A stretch of 64,000 nt of DNA from Evernia prunastri (Eukaryota; Ascomycota; Lecanoromycetes; Lecanorales; Parmeliaceae), in assembly GCA_003184365.1 (NCBI GenBank), contig NKYR01000026.1, positions 290,420 to 354,419 on the forward strand, written 5' to 3'. A program made the position numbers and the translations under genes. The notes under the pieces were generated by a model. It worked only from the letters and a program-made list of their open reading frames with translations. It did not search any database and was not told the origin of the DNA. Every line of letters starts with the position of its first letter. Position 1 is the first letter of the stretch. Of this stretch, positions 53,708 through 64,000 are shown one piece after another.

Positions 53708-55510
53708 ATGCGACTCCTCAACACCTCCACTCTCAAGCTCCGTGAGTTCCACGATGATGGAATCCCTGATTACGCCATCCTCTCCCATACCTGGGAGGAT
53801 GGGGAAGTCTCATTCCAAACGATAGAAAGTGCAGCATCAGAGCTTGCATCAGCGGTCTCCGAGAGTCTGAATGAAACGACAAGGCTTGAGAGATGGGCAG
53901 CTTTCGAGCCAAAAACCTTATCAGGATATACAAAGATCACCAAATGCTATACGTTGGCAGCGTCGGAAGGCTAGGAATATCTCTAGATTGACACTTGTTG
54001 CATTGACAAAACCAGCAGTGCTAAGCTCTCCGAAGCCATCAACTCCATGTATCGCTGGTACCAGGAAGCCCAGGTTTGCTACGTCTATATGACTGATTTT
54101 TCGAGGAAACTTCCGCAGAGATTTCAGTGGAGCCGATGGTTCACAAGAGGCTGGACACTTCAAGAATTGCTCGCGCCAAGCACGGTAGTATTCTATGACA
54201 AAGACTGGCGGGAATTCGGAACAAGGTGGAGCCTGAGAGCACAAATATCACGTGCGACTGGCATAACATATGAGTCCATGAACAGACCTAGAGACGCCAG
54301 CATCGCAACGAAGATGTCATGGGCTTCCAACAGAAGAACCACGCGCGTTGAAGACATGGCCTACTGCCTCATGGGACTGTTCGATATCAACATGCCTCTG
54401 CTTTACGGCGAAGGACCAAAGGCGTTTATGAGAGTACAGTATGAAATTGCGGAATCCGGACAGCATGATGAGTCAATATTTGCCTGGAGAGATGCGGGAC
54501 TTTCTTCGAGTGGAATGTTTGCGCGCTCTCCCGAGGCTTTTGCCGACTCAGGAGACATCTGCTGTGTCAGAAACCTAAATCCTCGCGCACAACCGTTGAG
54601 GGTCACCAGGGCTTCATTACTTATAGACAGATCGATTGCAAAGAAAGACCTCGGACATGAATCTTCTTTGGTAACGTTGAATTGCGCGCCTGCTGGTTCA
54701 GAGTCCAGGTATCTCGCAGTGGAAGTAAGAATGAGTTCTTTGGGGCAATGCGTAAGATCGTCCCCAGGACAACTGGTAGAGTGTAACTCTCTGCGTGGTA
54801 CTGAACCCATCAAGCCGACACAGATTGTAAATGACACATTGAAGATGTCACTAAATTCTGGAGATGACTTGTCGGCGAATGATTCCTCGATTAAGAAGCA
54901 GCGGATTGTCGTGATGCCGTCCAATATATTTCCCGATCCCAGTGATGGGTTCTACTTAGAGCGCGTCGAACAATCCAGAGACACCTACCCACCGCGCGTC
55001 CGGCTTGTGACAGACTCATCATTGAATTTTTGGGAGGAAGGTGCAACCAGCCCGACGAGCGTATTGGTTGAGGGTAAAACTTTGATACATTAACCGTATT
55101 TTTCTCTGAGGGGCACCAAAATATTCAAAATCGATCTTGACAATGACCGACCTATAGCGGTCATGATCTTCCTTGTGTCACCCTTCTCCCAGCGAGCCCA
55201 CGGCGCGAGGGGATTTGCAGTGATTCTTGCGACGTCTGACGCCGCGCCAATATTTAACGTACTTCTAGAGTCGTCTCCGACGCCTGTAAGAGAAACAGTG
55301 ATGCACTACTTGGAGGATCCAAGGGAGTTTGCTCTCAACCAGTCCAATGTACGTGAATTGGGGGCGGATCGTTTCGTCGTGCCACGAATTGGAAAATTCC
55401 GAGACGATGCTGAGATTACACTGAGAAAGCGGATCGTCGAAGGTAGCAAGGTGTACTGCGTACACTTAGATTTGATAAGTAACCTTCCACGATACACGAT
55501 ACAAGAGTAA
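53708..55510 (+). pseudogene. HET-domain gene with three in-frame stop codons
   Basis: One reading frame runs 601 codons from the ATG (MRLLNTSTLKLREF) to TAA at 55508. It is broken by TAG at 53972-53974, TAG at 53984-53986 and TAA at 55091-55093. It carries all HET landmarks: DYAILSHTWEDGEVSF, TKITKCYTLAASEG, IDTCCIDKTSSAKLSEAINS, MYRWYQEAQVCYVYM, SRWFTRGWTLQELLAPS, RVEDMAYCLMGLFDINMPLL and YGEGPKAFMRVQ. The two TAGs sit where relatives have an aromatic (often Trp) in G-x-E-Y-L-W-IDTCCIDK. No intron removes them. Family knowledge: HET proteins trigger heterokaryon incompatibility and cell death. The truncated product would end after 88 residues. Confidence 0.85.
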
Positions 55511-56001
55511 TTAACTGCTTCAGCGATGGTAAGCTACAGTGCAGATTGCCCTGTTCCAGATCTAAGCTCATAAATCAATTATAAAGATTTGAACCCGACG
55601 CCAGATAAGCCGGGACAACGTCCAGGACGCGCGCCTTCAGGATCAAGCCGATTCGCAAAATCCATGTTGAGAAGAAATGCTTCAGATCTTACCGAGGTTC
55701 GCGACCTTTTTACGACCAGATACGTGAAGGTATGCATGAATTGACTGAAACCTAGGTGGGGCGGGGAGCAATAGAGGGAAAGCAAAGAAGTATGAAAGAG
55801 TGTAGGAACATGCTTGATTAGAAATATAAGATGCATGATCACAAAGACAAGGCGGCCAACTCACATCTCCGTCTACTGGTCCGATTTAGCGCTCACAGTA
55901 TATACAGCCCAGCTCACCACCAATCTCACGTCCATTGCCACTTGTAACATCGACGGACGGCGATTCTATATGCGAACATGCTAATAAATTCCTCTGCAGC
56001 C
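55511..56001. other. Convergent intergenic gap
   Basis: About 490 bp between the HET pseudogene and the next minus-strand gene; no gene is seen. Confidence 0.5.
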
Positions 56002-57058
56002 TCAGATACTGGGCAGTTCCATCCTCGTATTCCCACCCAGCTCTCTTGGCTGTTGAGCGTCCGGCAACTCGTGGCCCTCAGTCCACGATCTGTCAATGGC
56101 CGCTACGGTGGACTTGTCCGTTTCACTGAGAACAGCTTCCTGACTCAGTGTTCGAGCCTTGCTTCCGCGTCGTCGCGCCGCTTCTCTCCAGGACAAGAAG
56201 CCAAGGATTCCGACGGCGAATATTCCGAGCGGGACACCAATTCCGATTCCTAGTGCTGTCGGCAAGCTGGCTGAATGGTTTTGGGTTTGGACAGACACGG
56301 AAGGGTCAGTCGACGTCTTGGCTGGGGAAACTGCAGTGACTGTAGTCGCTGAAGGCTCCGTGACGGCAGGCGCTTTCGAACCTGGTCCAGCGGTGAAGGT
56401 AGTGGTCGCTGTACTGCCGAAAATTTTCACGGAAGCTGATGACGAAGGTGTAAGAGGCGGAAACCCTAGTATACTACCACTCGGATAACTAGGAAAATGT
56501 GCGTCGATGCCTGCATGACAAGCCGTCGTTTCGGTTTCGTTGCCGCACCACCACTGGACGGGCTCATTGTTTACTGGTGCGCATCTCCAAAGGTTGGACC
56601 ATGAGTTTGTTTGCACTAATCTCAACAAGAAGGAATTAGCAGCTGCCCGCATGCAAGGACCAATGGTATCGCTCGTGGAAAAGTCTTTACCATCGTTGCA
56701 CCACTGAGTTGGACATGCTGTTATGTTACTCCAGTCTTTGACGGTGCATGCGCCTCGGTATGTCTTATCTCTCGAATAAGCCTCTACCTCGCATGAGGTG
56801 CGATGCGAATGGCAGTCAGGAGTAAAGAGAAGGGCACAATGGACTTACCACAGCTATAGGTGATCCATAACATAAACCATTCGAGAGGCAAACATCTCCA
56901 TCGAGGCAGCAGGCGCTGTCCTGGGACGAATAACAATTCACCCAAACTCCTTGACCAGGCGTTATACCAGAGCCATTGGGCCAGTAACACAATTGCTGAG
57001 CGGTTGCTAATGGCAATTGAACCATGAAAAGCGCCGCCAATTTCTTACAGGAATGCAT
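56002..57058 (-). CDS. Cys-rich single-pass plasma-membrane protein
   Basis: Exons complement(56002..56787, 56849..57058) give 331 aa; the 61-bp intron has a GTAAGT donor. The ATG at 57058 opens a signal peptide (MHSCKKLAALFMVQLPLATA). The ectodomain has about 15 Cys (CYWPNGS, CYSSQDSACCLDGDVCLSNGLCYG, split here as CYSSQDSACC and DGDVCLSNGLC; CPTQWCND; CAPVN; WWCGNE). A Ser/Thr/Pro stalk follows. One membrane helix lies at ~235-257 (ALGIGIGVPLGIFAVGILGF), then a basic stop-transfer (REAARRRGSKAR) and a short cytosolic tail. This layout is common among fungal surface sensor-like proteins of unknown ligand. The acceptor choice (56788) could shift by a few bases. Confidence 0.75.
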
Positions 57059-58465
57059 TGATGGTATCTGGATATTCATAGATTGGAACATGAGACTCGA
57101 CAAGACTTGACGGGGCGCTGGGATGGTTATATTTAATTAGGCAGAAACTATGAGGATCATAAGGCAAAAGGGGCACCTTGTTGTAACGTCGTGGGGTGAC
57201 ATTCTAGGATCCATGGGACATCAGGCGACATTTCCATTGTCGGAGCCTTCTTACCTTGGCGTTGTGATCTTGCTCCCATTGGCTACCCTGTTGAGCTGCG
57301 GTTCACCGTTTAATCCTTTGCTGCACGTCAGCTTGCAGGATTCTCGAGAATTACGCAATCAATCACCCCCAATGCCTCTTTTTCCCACTTTTTTCTCTCT
57401 AGATAGTACCCGGAGACACGATTTCTGTGTGGAGGGTGCTGTTGAAACACGATTGAGTCAGTACGCCTAGGAGAGATATAGGATCATATTGGATATGGGC
57501 TTTCCTAGTCTCAGTAATTCAGACTATACTTCAAGGGCCAATCAAGGGGTATTATAATGACGCGACCGGCCATAAAAGTATGGTCCCAACTTGTTGAGTG
57601 GGTAGGATGAAGATGAGATTCTACGGAAGGCTCCTGCGGACTCCCCCGCGAGGCTATGTATGACTAAGCTGCTAGAGACTTCGGCTGCTCCTTTCAACTC
57701 TCCTAGGTACAAACGGAGACTGGTTATGGAAGTCTTTTAGCTATTATCGCACTTAGCGTCTGCCTTTGTACCTGACAAAATTCAGCTTCGGTACTTGTGG
57801 CCGTCAGCCCATAAGTGCTACCAGCTATCTCTTCCTCCTATACGTCAATGGATTTGGCTCAACTAACGACTCTGCTTTGTTCTGAACAGGAGTGGAGAAA
57901 CGAAACAGGATTTCCAGGACTGATGCTATCTCCGAGAATTGGTTGTTTCTGGCCGTTTCGGATTGGACGATCGGAGCGTCTTTTCCGTACGAGTCCCAGA
58001 TTCAAAGTATCTCGGCATTTTCACATCCACACCTTTGATTGGCATCGACATCTAAGCACCTGGATACGAGATTTGGCTATTAGGACTGGGGTGTATTAAT
58101 TTAAAGAAGCGTAAAAATTGACATAGGTCCGCTTACGACATCATAAGGTTAGTGTCGTCGAAGGCACTCACTCGTACCATCAAGTTTTACCTAGTGTAAG
58201 TTTCTTGACAAGTACTACAGAGGTATTTTGCTTGCATCATCTTTATCATTGTCAAACTCGATATGTTACAAGATTTGGCCCCGTCGTGTATGCTTTCATA
58301 GTTGTACATGAGCTTACAGGCGAAGGCAGTTGTCATGTCCTACGAGGCCAACACAAATGCAAACAAGTTTGATTGGCTCCGATGCTCAGGAACCATGCAA
58401 AGACTTATCTTCTGTTGACGGAGTAGCAACCCTCTATTAATACCATTCCGGCTCTCGGGGAAGGG
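57059..58465. other. Intergenic region, no gene seen
   Basis: 1.4 kb with short frames only; upstream region of the Cys-rich membrane protein gene. Confidence 0.5.
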
Positions 58466-58996
58466 CTCGTTGGTCCTCACAGCAGGTCAGTGCAAAACTG
58501 GGCATATGAGAATTTTGATTTCCGAGTCAATGTGCTCTACCCGCTGTGTGGAATATCTCTCACGGATGTTCCGCACAGGTTCAGACTGTCTTCGTTGCTA
58601 AACGTGAACAACAGCATTGGTACTCTCGTAATCACGAATTGCTGGCTTTGGTTTGCATTTTACCTCGTGTCCAAGACCGTCGGTCACCAAGTTCGCCGTT
58701 CGATCCGAAAACTACTGCTATTAGTCGGACCGTTCATATTTGTAACAAGCTGGAAATTATGTATGATTTGGCTCTTCTATCAGTTTGCCTTATTTTTTCA
58801 AGACTCATACATCTCGCCAACCTGGTCCTTTGGACAGATCATCGCTGTCACCATATGGGCGCCTTGTGTAGTCGAATATATCGACATTGAGATAAGTAAG
58901 TTCCATCGCGATATTGTTCCCCAGGTCGTCTTCACAATTAACCCGGAACAGATGGGATCGAAGCCGCCTCTAAATATCGCTTCCCGGCACCAATAA
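58466..58996 (+). pseudogene. C-terminal fragment of a multi-pass membrane protein
   Basis: An open frame without a usable start encodes three likely membrane segments (LVITNCWLWFAFYLVSKTV, LLLLVGPFIFVTSWKLCMIW and FGQIIAVTIWAPCVVEYIDI). The last resembles the closing FGQIVA-WxP-VEY segment of a fungal multi-TM family. Upstream sequence in all frames is stop-filled, so the N-terminal part is missing or decayed. It ends at TAA 58994. Confidence 0.45.
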
Positions 58997-60471
58997 AGAT
59001 GATTAGGTCCACTGTGCAGCATCCTGAGAACTTTGCTATCCTGGAAAGTGGTCGCCTTGGGCCTGAGGTGTCGAGTACTCCGCTGGACATTGAGCGTGGC
59101 GCGCTGGTCCGCCGGAACAGCGTTTAGCAGGAAACCCAAGTGTCCTGAGCATTCAAGGATCGAAGAAGTCGGACTCCGCCTTCCATGTAGACAAGATGTT
59201 TTTGAGAGAAGACTGGGAGAGCTGGGAGAGGATCATTGGTTCACTGACAGTAAGCCGCACGGAATTCCTTGGCGGCTGAGTCTCATGTAACAACAAGATA
59301 TGGCAAGTCCAAGAGATGAAGTCTTAGGCCTAAATAAGACCTTGCGGGCTGAGTCGCTCGACAAGGTCCAGGGTTTCGTTGTAGCCCATCTGACTCGGAG
59401 CAGCCCATACATCGGCAGCATCACTTGCATTGATTTCGAACAGGATGTATGATCAAGACAGTCCACCAAGAGCCGTCGAGAGATCAGACAATGGCAACAT
59501 ACAGCCTGAAGGAGCTTGGGACGCAGTATGAGTCTAGTCATTGATCCGACTTTTCCTGGAAAAGTCTTGTGACGTTGGATCCGAGCGAGACGAATAGCAA
59601 GGCTGAACGAAGTATTAAGGTCACATCTGCGTCCACCTGTCCGACAAAACGTTATCCTCCACCTCCGTCACACTCTTGCAACATCGACGGAAGACCTAAT
59701 AGGAGTCCGACAATTTTTTTTTTCCCTAGTGAAGAATGCCGATGAATACAATTACTTGTACGCCTCGGAAAAGCATCGGTTTACTCCACGGGGGTACCTA
59801 GCCTAGCTAGTTTACTGCGTCGCTTCAAGAACCAATCATTTGGTATCTGAATGAGCGGCAGACCCCCAACGGCCACACCGAATGATCAGCCTCCTACCAA
59901 AATCCGGCTACCAAATCATCTTGCCAGCCACCCAACGTCACCAAGAAGGATTTGACTGCTTCAATGAGGCTATAAACTCTCCTGCCATATCATGACATGT
60001 ACCACATTCGAATATATCCTTCTCTCACAAAAAGTCCCAACTCAAGTTCATCTCAGCTATGGAGGTCTGCGCCAAAAGTCCTCCAGATACGCTGAGATCT
60101 TTATTCATCCGTTACGCACCTGCACTCGCGATGACTGGGGGTATGTTGAGTGCTGAACTGACCTTTATCAACAGCCTGGCACGCGTTCTCCGGTCCTGCC
60201 TTGCAGGAGATGGAGCGTCAGCGCGAGATCGTTCGGTCCGTTGACCTCCACTTGAATGTCTTCCTGGTTCGCTGTGGCTGCTTTCGATAGCAGCTCTCAC
60301 ATCTACGGCCCCGATCGTGCCTTGAATAGCCGCGCGCTGAGCTTACACTGCACGGAAGAACTAGTAGACAGTTGGAAAAGTATCACTTTCGTGAGCCTTG
60401 TATGCCAAGATGTCATCTCCCCTTTCTCCTCCCTTTTACCACATTCAACTACAATGGAGAATTATGTTGCA
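58997..60471. other. Intergenic region, no supported gene
   Basis: Contains short frames on both strands. One at 60059 could be joined to a second exon only by assuming a 34-nt intron, which I judge too short. Confidence 0.45.
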
Positions 60472-61740
60472 TCATGATTCCACCCCTCCACCCATCGCCT
60501 TAATCATTATCCCATCCACACAGCTCATTCTACCCAGCGCCGGACTGACAGCCAACGCCCTCCCTATCTCCAGAGGTGTTTCCGTGCCATTGCTCCCAAC
60601 CTTCTCAAAGAATTCAACAAGTTTAGCGGCGGGATTTGCCCTCGTCATGCGTTCCATGCCACCATTTGAGCCCGACTCAAGCATTACCGAAGCGCTCTGT
60701 TTGAGCATCTCGAACCACTCATTATACTCCACCACACTCACAGTTTCCCCGCCGGCCTCCAAAGCTGCCTTGACACTCGGAATAAGTGCTGCCCAGGACG
60801 TCTGATGTGGGTTGCGCATATTCAGCACGCGAGCTTCACTCCTCTCACTACGTAATTCATCCCTGTCCTCTTTCCGGATCCACATTGCAGACTCAACGAG
60901 CGCTTCGGCCAGCTCGTCAACAGGCATCCAATCGATGCCCGAGACGGCATATTTTTGCAAATCATCACGGCGGCCCAATGACGCCGGCAGTTTCCGCAGA
61001 TACCTAGAGCTTAGCACCAAGCTCGGCAACCACTCTCGCGATGTCCATTTCCCCTTTGCATTGTGGCGGGACCGGATATCTGGCCCAGACGGAGGATCGC
61101 GACGCGCATATCGTACCGGCGGGCGCCGTAGGCGAGGAGCTGTTCCGCGATATACTTGCTTTCGCCATATCCGGCACGGTCCGGTGCGCTAGGCGAGGTG
61201 ACGATTGCTTCTGGTATCGGAGATTGGGAATGGTTGAGCATGGAGGCGATCGAAGAGATGAAGATGATGCTGGGGGGATGACGAGCGGAGGCTGTCAGGC
61301 TGGCGAGAGATGAGACGGAAGTGAGCGAGGAGGAGAATGATGCGAGGGTCAGGTTGAAGTCTACGGGCCAAGCTGCGTGGATTATCAGAGCCACGGCACT
61401 GGAAATTGCGGTGTAGTGATCGGGTGGGATGAAGCAAGTGTTCGGTGAAGTGAGATCCATTGTCGAGAATGTGATGCGCGTGGGTGGGAACGTTGTATCC
61501 AACCCTAAGTTTTGGCTTCTGGCTACCTGAAGTGTTCCTGAATCAGGTGCGCGGTTGAGACAGTATATGTGTGAGACTGAGTGTGTAGCCAACAACACTG
61601 AAAGTATATTGGCGCCAAGTGCCCCCGTAGATCCGATGAGAAGCACAACCTCCGAGTCGTCGGAAACAGATGAGCGAACAAGCACATCAGTGTGTCTATC
61701 CTTCAGACTATCTGTTGCATGCCATTGGTGGGTTATCGTT
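60472..61740 (-). pseudogene. Thioester-reductase end of an NRPS-like/adenylate-forming reductase, truncated and frameshifted
   Basis: The minus strand encodes an NAD(P)-dependent reductase domain: VVLLIGSTGALGANILS (GxxGxxG), TFSTMDLTS, LIIHAAWPVDFN, IFISSIASM, the catalytic-type YGESKYIAEQLL, AILRLGQISGP, then EWLPSLVLSSRYLRKLP and IDWMPVDELAEAL. The last part lies in another frame: the frame shifts by one base near 61050-61060, where AQ/MQ-RGKWTSREW should be continuous. At the N-terminal side the frame meets TAA beyond about 61740, exactly where AT-rich repeat DNA begins. The adenylation and carrier domains expected upstream in this family are absent from the window. It ends at TGA 60472-60474. 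It is therefore a dead fragment of a secondary-metabolism or lysine-type reductase gene. Confidence 0.75.
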
Positions 61741-62524
61741 ACCCATGAATAATACGATTATCCATGAATGATTATACTATTCATGATAGTGTATCATACA
61801 TCTCATGGGCAAAATTCCACCACTACCACATGATATCCATAAATAAGTTGAATTATCTATAGATGCTACTAAGTCTACTACACTACTTCTTCTATCCCTT
61901 CTTATCATTTCTCATTATAATATTATCAGTCATATTATTACTCTTGCTGATAGTTTATCTTTCAGTAGAATTTCGTCGCTATCGCTTACTTTCTCTTTTA
62001 TTCTTATTTTGATCTTGTACTTTATAGTCGCGTTAAATTCTTATAATTATTATTAGAATATTTAGACAGTCTGAAGTGTTATCTTGATTCGTTTTATTAT
62101 AATAGATAATAAAGTATTTAACGTTTGTCTTAATATATGCATATCATCGTATAAAATATCATATCTTTTTATCTCTACAGTCACAGTTAATAGATATTTT
62201 CTCTGTGATACTCTTCTAAGCAGCACAATAATAAAGAGTTATTATATTCGTTGACGATAAGTTTAAAATATCTAGATTAATATAATTAAATAGAGAATTA
62301 AGCTTCGAAATAAAATAGTTACGATTTAACAGATTATACTTAATAAGTATTCGATAGCTATTATTGTCAGAACCGTGCCCAGAGTCAAGTCTAATGGGGG
62401 TAAATTGAATAAGACAACTAGATAAAGAGCGAATATGTACACAGGAGAAGAGCGCTTAAATACTAGGAAGAATCCCCGCTAGCCTATGTGATAATGAGAA
62501 TGTGTCAATGACCAATAAATACTC
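61741..62524. repeat. AT-rich, RIP-like degraded repeat DNA
   Basis: Sequence is dominated by TA/AT-rich words and saturated with stops in all frames, with very few CA/TG dinucleotides compared with the rest of the window. It starts abruptly at about 61740. A less AT-rich patch at about 62348-62524 precedes the TIR element and may be the edge of another repeat. Confidence 0.65.
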
Positions 62525-62526
62525 TA

Positions 62527-62591
62527 TGTGCCTGACACATAGCCATAAACACTCCCTTTGTACCTGACAGCTAGGGTACGTCCGTAACAAT
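62527..62591 (+). repeat. Left terminal inverted repeat
   Basis: About 65 bp matching 63934-63998 in reverse complement with about five mismatches. It is much less AT-rich than the interior. Confidence 0.75.
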
Positions 62592-63933
62592 TATACTTTT
62601 TTATAATATCAATAATTTTTTCAAAGATTCGTTTATCGTCTATAAAGACACGATTTAGTGCTAACTCGACAACACTAATCTTATTATTAATTTAATAAAT
62701 AGTAATCTATCTTTGCTTGTTATATTGTCGTTTAAATCTCTTATTAGCGCGCTATTAATTAATTTGAATCTACTAACAAAGTATAGGGATATGAATATTA
62801 TCAAGTTTTTAAGAGATATTTAGTTGTTAGATCATAGTGTGTCAGCCGCCTACTAATCGACTATACTTAACATTATCATCAGATATCGAAGTGTCGCCAT
62901 CTTGACGACTCTTTTTAATATCATTATTCTTTCGAATTTTACGAAAGATCGAAGATCGCGAAAGTGACGTATCTATTTTAAAGAACTTTACGAGTATACG
63001 TATATCGAGTCTATTTTTAGATTTTAGATCTTTTTAAAAATTAGTTTTATAATTAAGTCTATTATATTTATAACGATATTACGTCTTTTATATAGTCTAT
63101 AGTCGTCAGTTTATCGTTAGCGATCTACGCTTTAATAATTCTAATCTCTCTATCTTCTAAAAAAAAAAAAAAACTTAATATTATTATAATATTGAATACT
63201 TTCAATTCTCGTATTTAGAAAGTAAACGATAATAACAATAAATAACAATAAATAACTTAATATTGACGATATATCGACTTTTAATAGCAATAGTAATTTG
63301 AAGAGATTCGTCTTAGAGTCGACTTTAAAGTAACGCCTAAATGTTATTAAAATTAAAAATCTTCTACTAAAATAGAAGCGCGAGTTGAGAGAGTTAAAGA
63401 CTTACAATATAATACTTCGCAACGACGTCTCATCTTTAATTATTATCGATACGTTTGTATTATTTATATCAAATATCGTCAACAAAGCGTCTTAAACTAC
63501 TATTAAAAGTATATCTTCGAGATTTATCACGAAAGCGTTATTAAGCTCAGTTACGAAAGTCTTAAGAATTATCGCGTCTTTGACGAATTTCTCTATCAAA
63601 TTAAAATTACTACGCTTTAAAAAATTATTAATATATAAAAACGTCAATAAAAAATAATATATTCGATAATTTCGCGACGCCGAAATGAGATTCGTCACAA
63701 GTTCGAAGTATTTTACTATTGAACGATTTAGAATTAAATTCTATATATAGTCTTTGAAAGACAATTCTAAAATCGAGTAATATATTAAACTTTATAAGCA
63801 TAATTTAAAGAGAATAATCTTTGAATACTTTCGACAATTTTTGTTAAATAAGATAACGAATTTATTTAATCGTCGTCTTTTAGTCTATAAAAGATAAGAT
63901 TTTATCAAATAACAATCTAACTCTAAGATAACG

Positions 63934-63998
63934 ATTGTTACGGACGTACCCTAGGTGTCAGGCACATAGGGAGTGTTTATGGCTATGTGTCTAGCACA
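63934..63998 (-). repeat. Right terminal inverted repeat
   Basis: Reverse complement partner of 62527-62591, followed by TA at the window end. Confidence 0.75.
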
Positions 63999-64000
63999 TA

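Larger units (their letters stand above)
62527..63998. mobile_element. TIR element with AT-rich degraded interior (TA-flanked, Tc1/mariner-like?)
   Basis: 62527-62591 and 63934-63998 are inverted repeats of about 65 bp with roughly five mismatches (outer end TGTGC; inner part CTAGGGTACGTCCGTAACAAT). Both ends abut TA (62525-62526 and 63999-64000), as expected of a TA target duplication. The 1.3-kb interior is extremely AT-rich with no open frame. A plus-strand stretch at about 63490-63930 still reads like a highly mutated protein tail rich in Lys, Leu and Ile, but cannot be assigned. The right TA coincides with the window end, so the boundary is not proven. Confidence 0.65.

Noticed and set aside
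57770..57795. TTTGTACCTGACA similar to part of the TIR at 62555-62568
   Set aside because: The match is only about 13 bases and no inverted partner or flanking duplication is found there.
60059..60300. Two short exons starting MEVCAKSPPDTL
   Set aside because: Joining them needs a 34-nt intron, and the product resembles nothing I know.
1..64000. tRNA, rRNA, riboswitch or CRISPR signals
   Set aside because: I scanned for B-box-like GGTTCRANNCC words, rRNA cores and regularly spaced repeats and found none that hold up; a tRNA/covariance-model search would settle this.

Overview
The window is nuclear DNA from a filamentous ascomycete (Pezizomycotina). Introns are short (about 48-130 bp), with GTRNGT-type donors and CTRAC-like branch sites. 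Genes are densely packed on both strands. Fungal-specific families are present: a HET-domain gene, an NB-ARC NLR-like protein, DUF7514, F-box/ankyrin, a Far11-type STRIPAK subunit, AIM32 and CYC2. A very AT-rich, stop-filled block at the right end looks like RIP-degraded repeat DNA. I see no rRNA or tRNA gene, no CRISPR array and no bacterial operon structure.

Layout. 1-4.6 kb (-): a giant ZNFX1-like SF1 helicase with NFX1-type zinc fingers and a CbxX/CfqX-type AAA domain, cut by the left edge. 5.45-5.94 kb: a complete foldback MITE with a 10-bp target duplication, inserted just behind a multi-pass membrane protein gene (-, 6.0-7.3 kb). 8.5-9.3 kb (-): a BED-finger protein with a hAT-like tail. 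10.2-12.7 kb (+): an alpha/beta-hydrolase/NB-ARC NLR-like gene. 13.1-15.5 kb (-): a helical-repeat protein interrupted by one TGA. 16.4-22.1 kb is a conserved block: formate dehydrogenase, an Mso1-like exocytosis protein and glucosidase I. 23.1-30 kb: small hypothetical genes, a membrane protein, a thioredoxin-reductase-like flavoprotein and a Cys-containing hypothetical protein. 31-41 kb is accessory: a broken gag-like copy, an F-box/ankyrin gene, ankyrin relics, a STAND-N-terminus/DUF7514 protein and a secreted orphan. 42.1-53.4 kb is a second conserved block: AIM32, CYC2, a LAT-type amino-acid permease, Far11 and MTQ1. 53.7-64 kb is decaying DNA: a HET pseudogene with three in-frame stops, a single-pass Cys-rich membrane protein, a membrane-protein fragment, the reductase end of an NRPS-like enzyme, and an AT-rich repeat tract holding a TIR element.

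How it fits together. Two housekeeping blocks alternate with three accessory islands. The first block covers secretory-pathway and carbon-metabolism functions. The second covers mitochondrial redox, cytochrome c and translation functions, plus STRIPAK signalling. The islands carry nonself-recognition-type genes and transposon debris. The most informative structures are the intact MITE, the HLA-type NLR, the stop-interrupted neighbour that converges on it, the HET pseudogene whose three stops all fit C:G-to-T:A changes, and the reductase gene that ends at the AT-rich border. No wholly new multi-gene system is evident.
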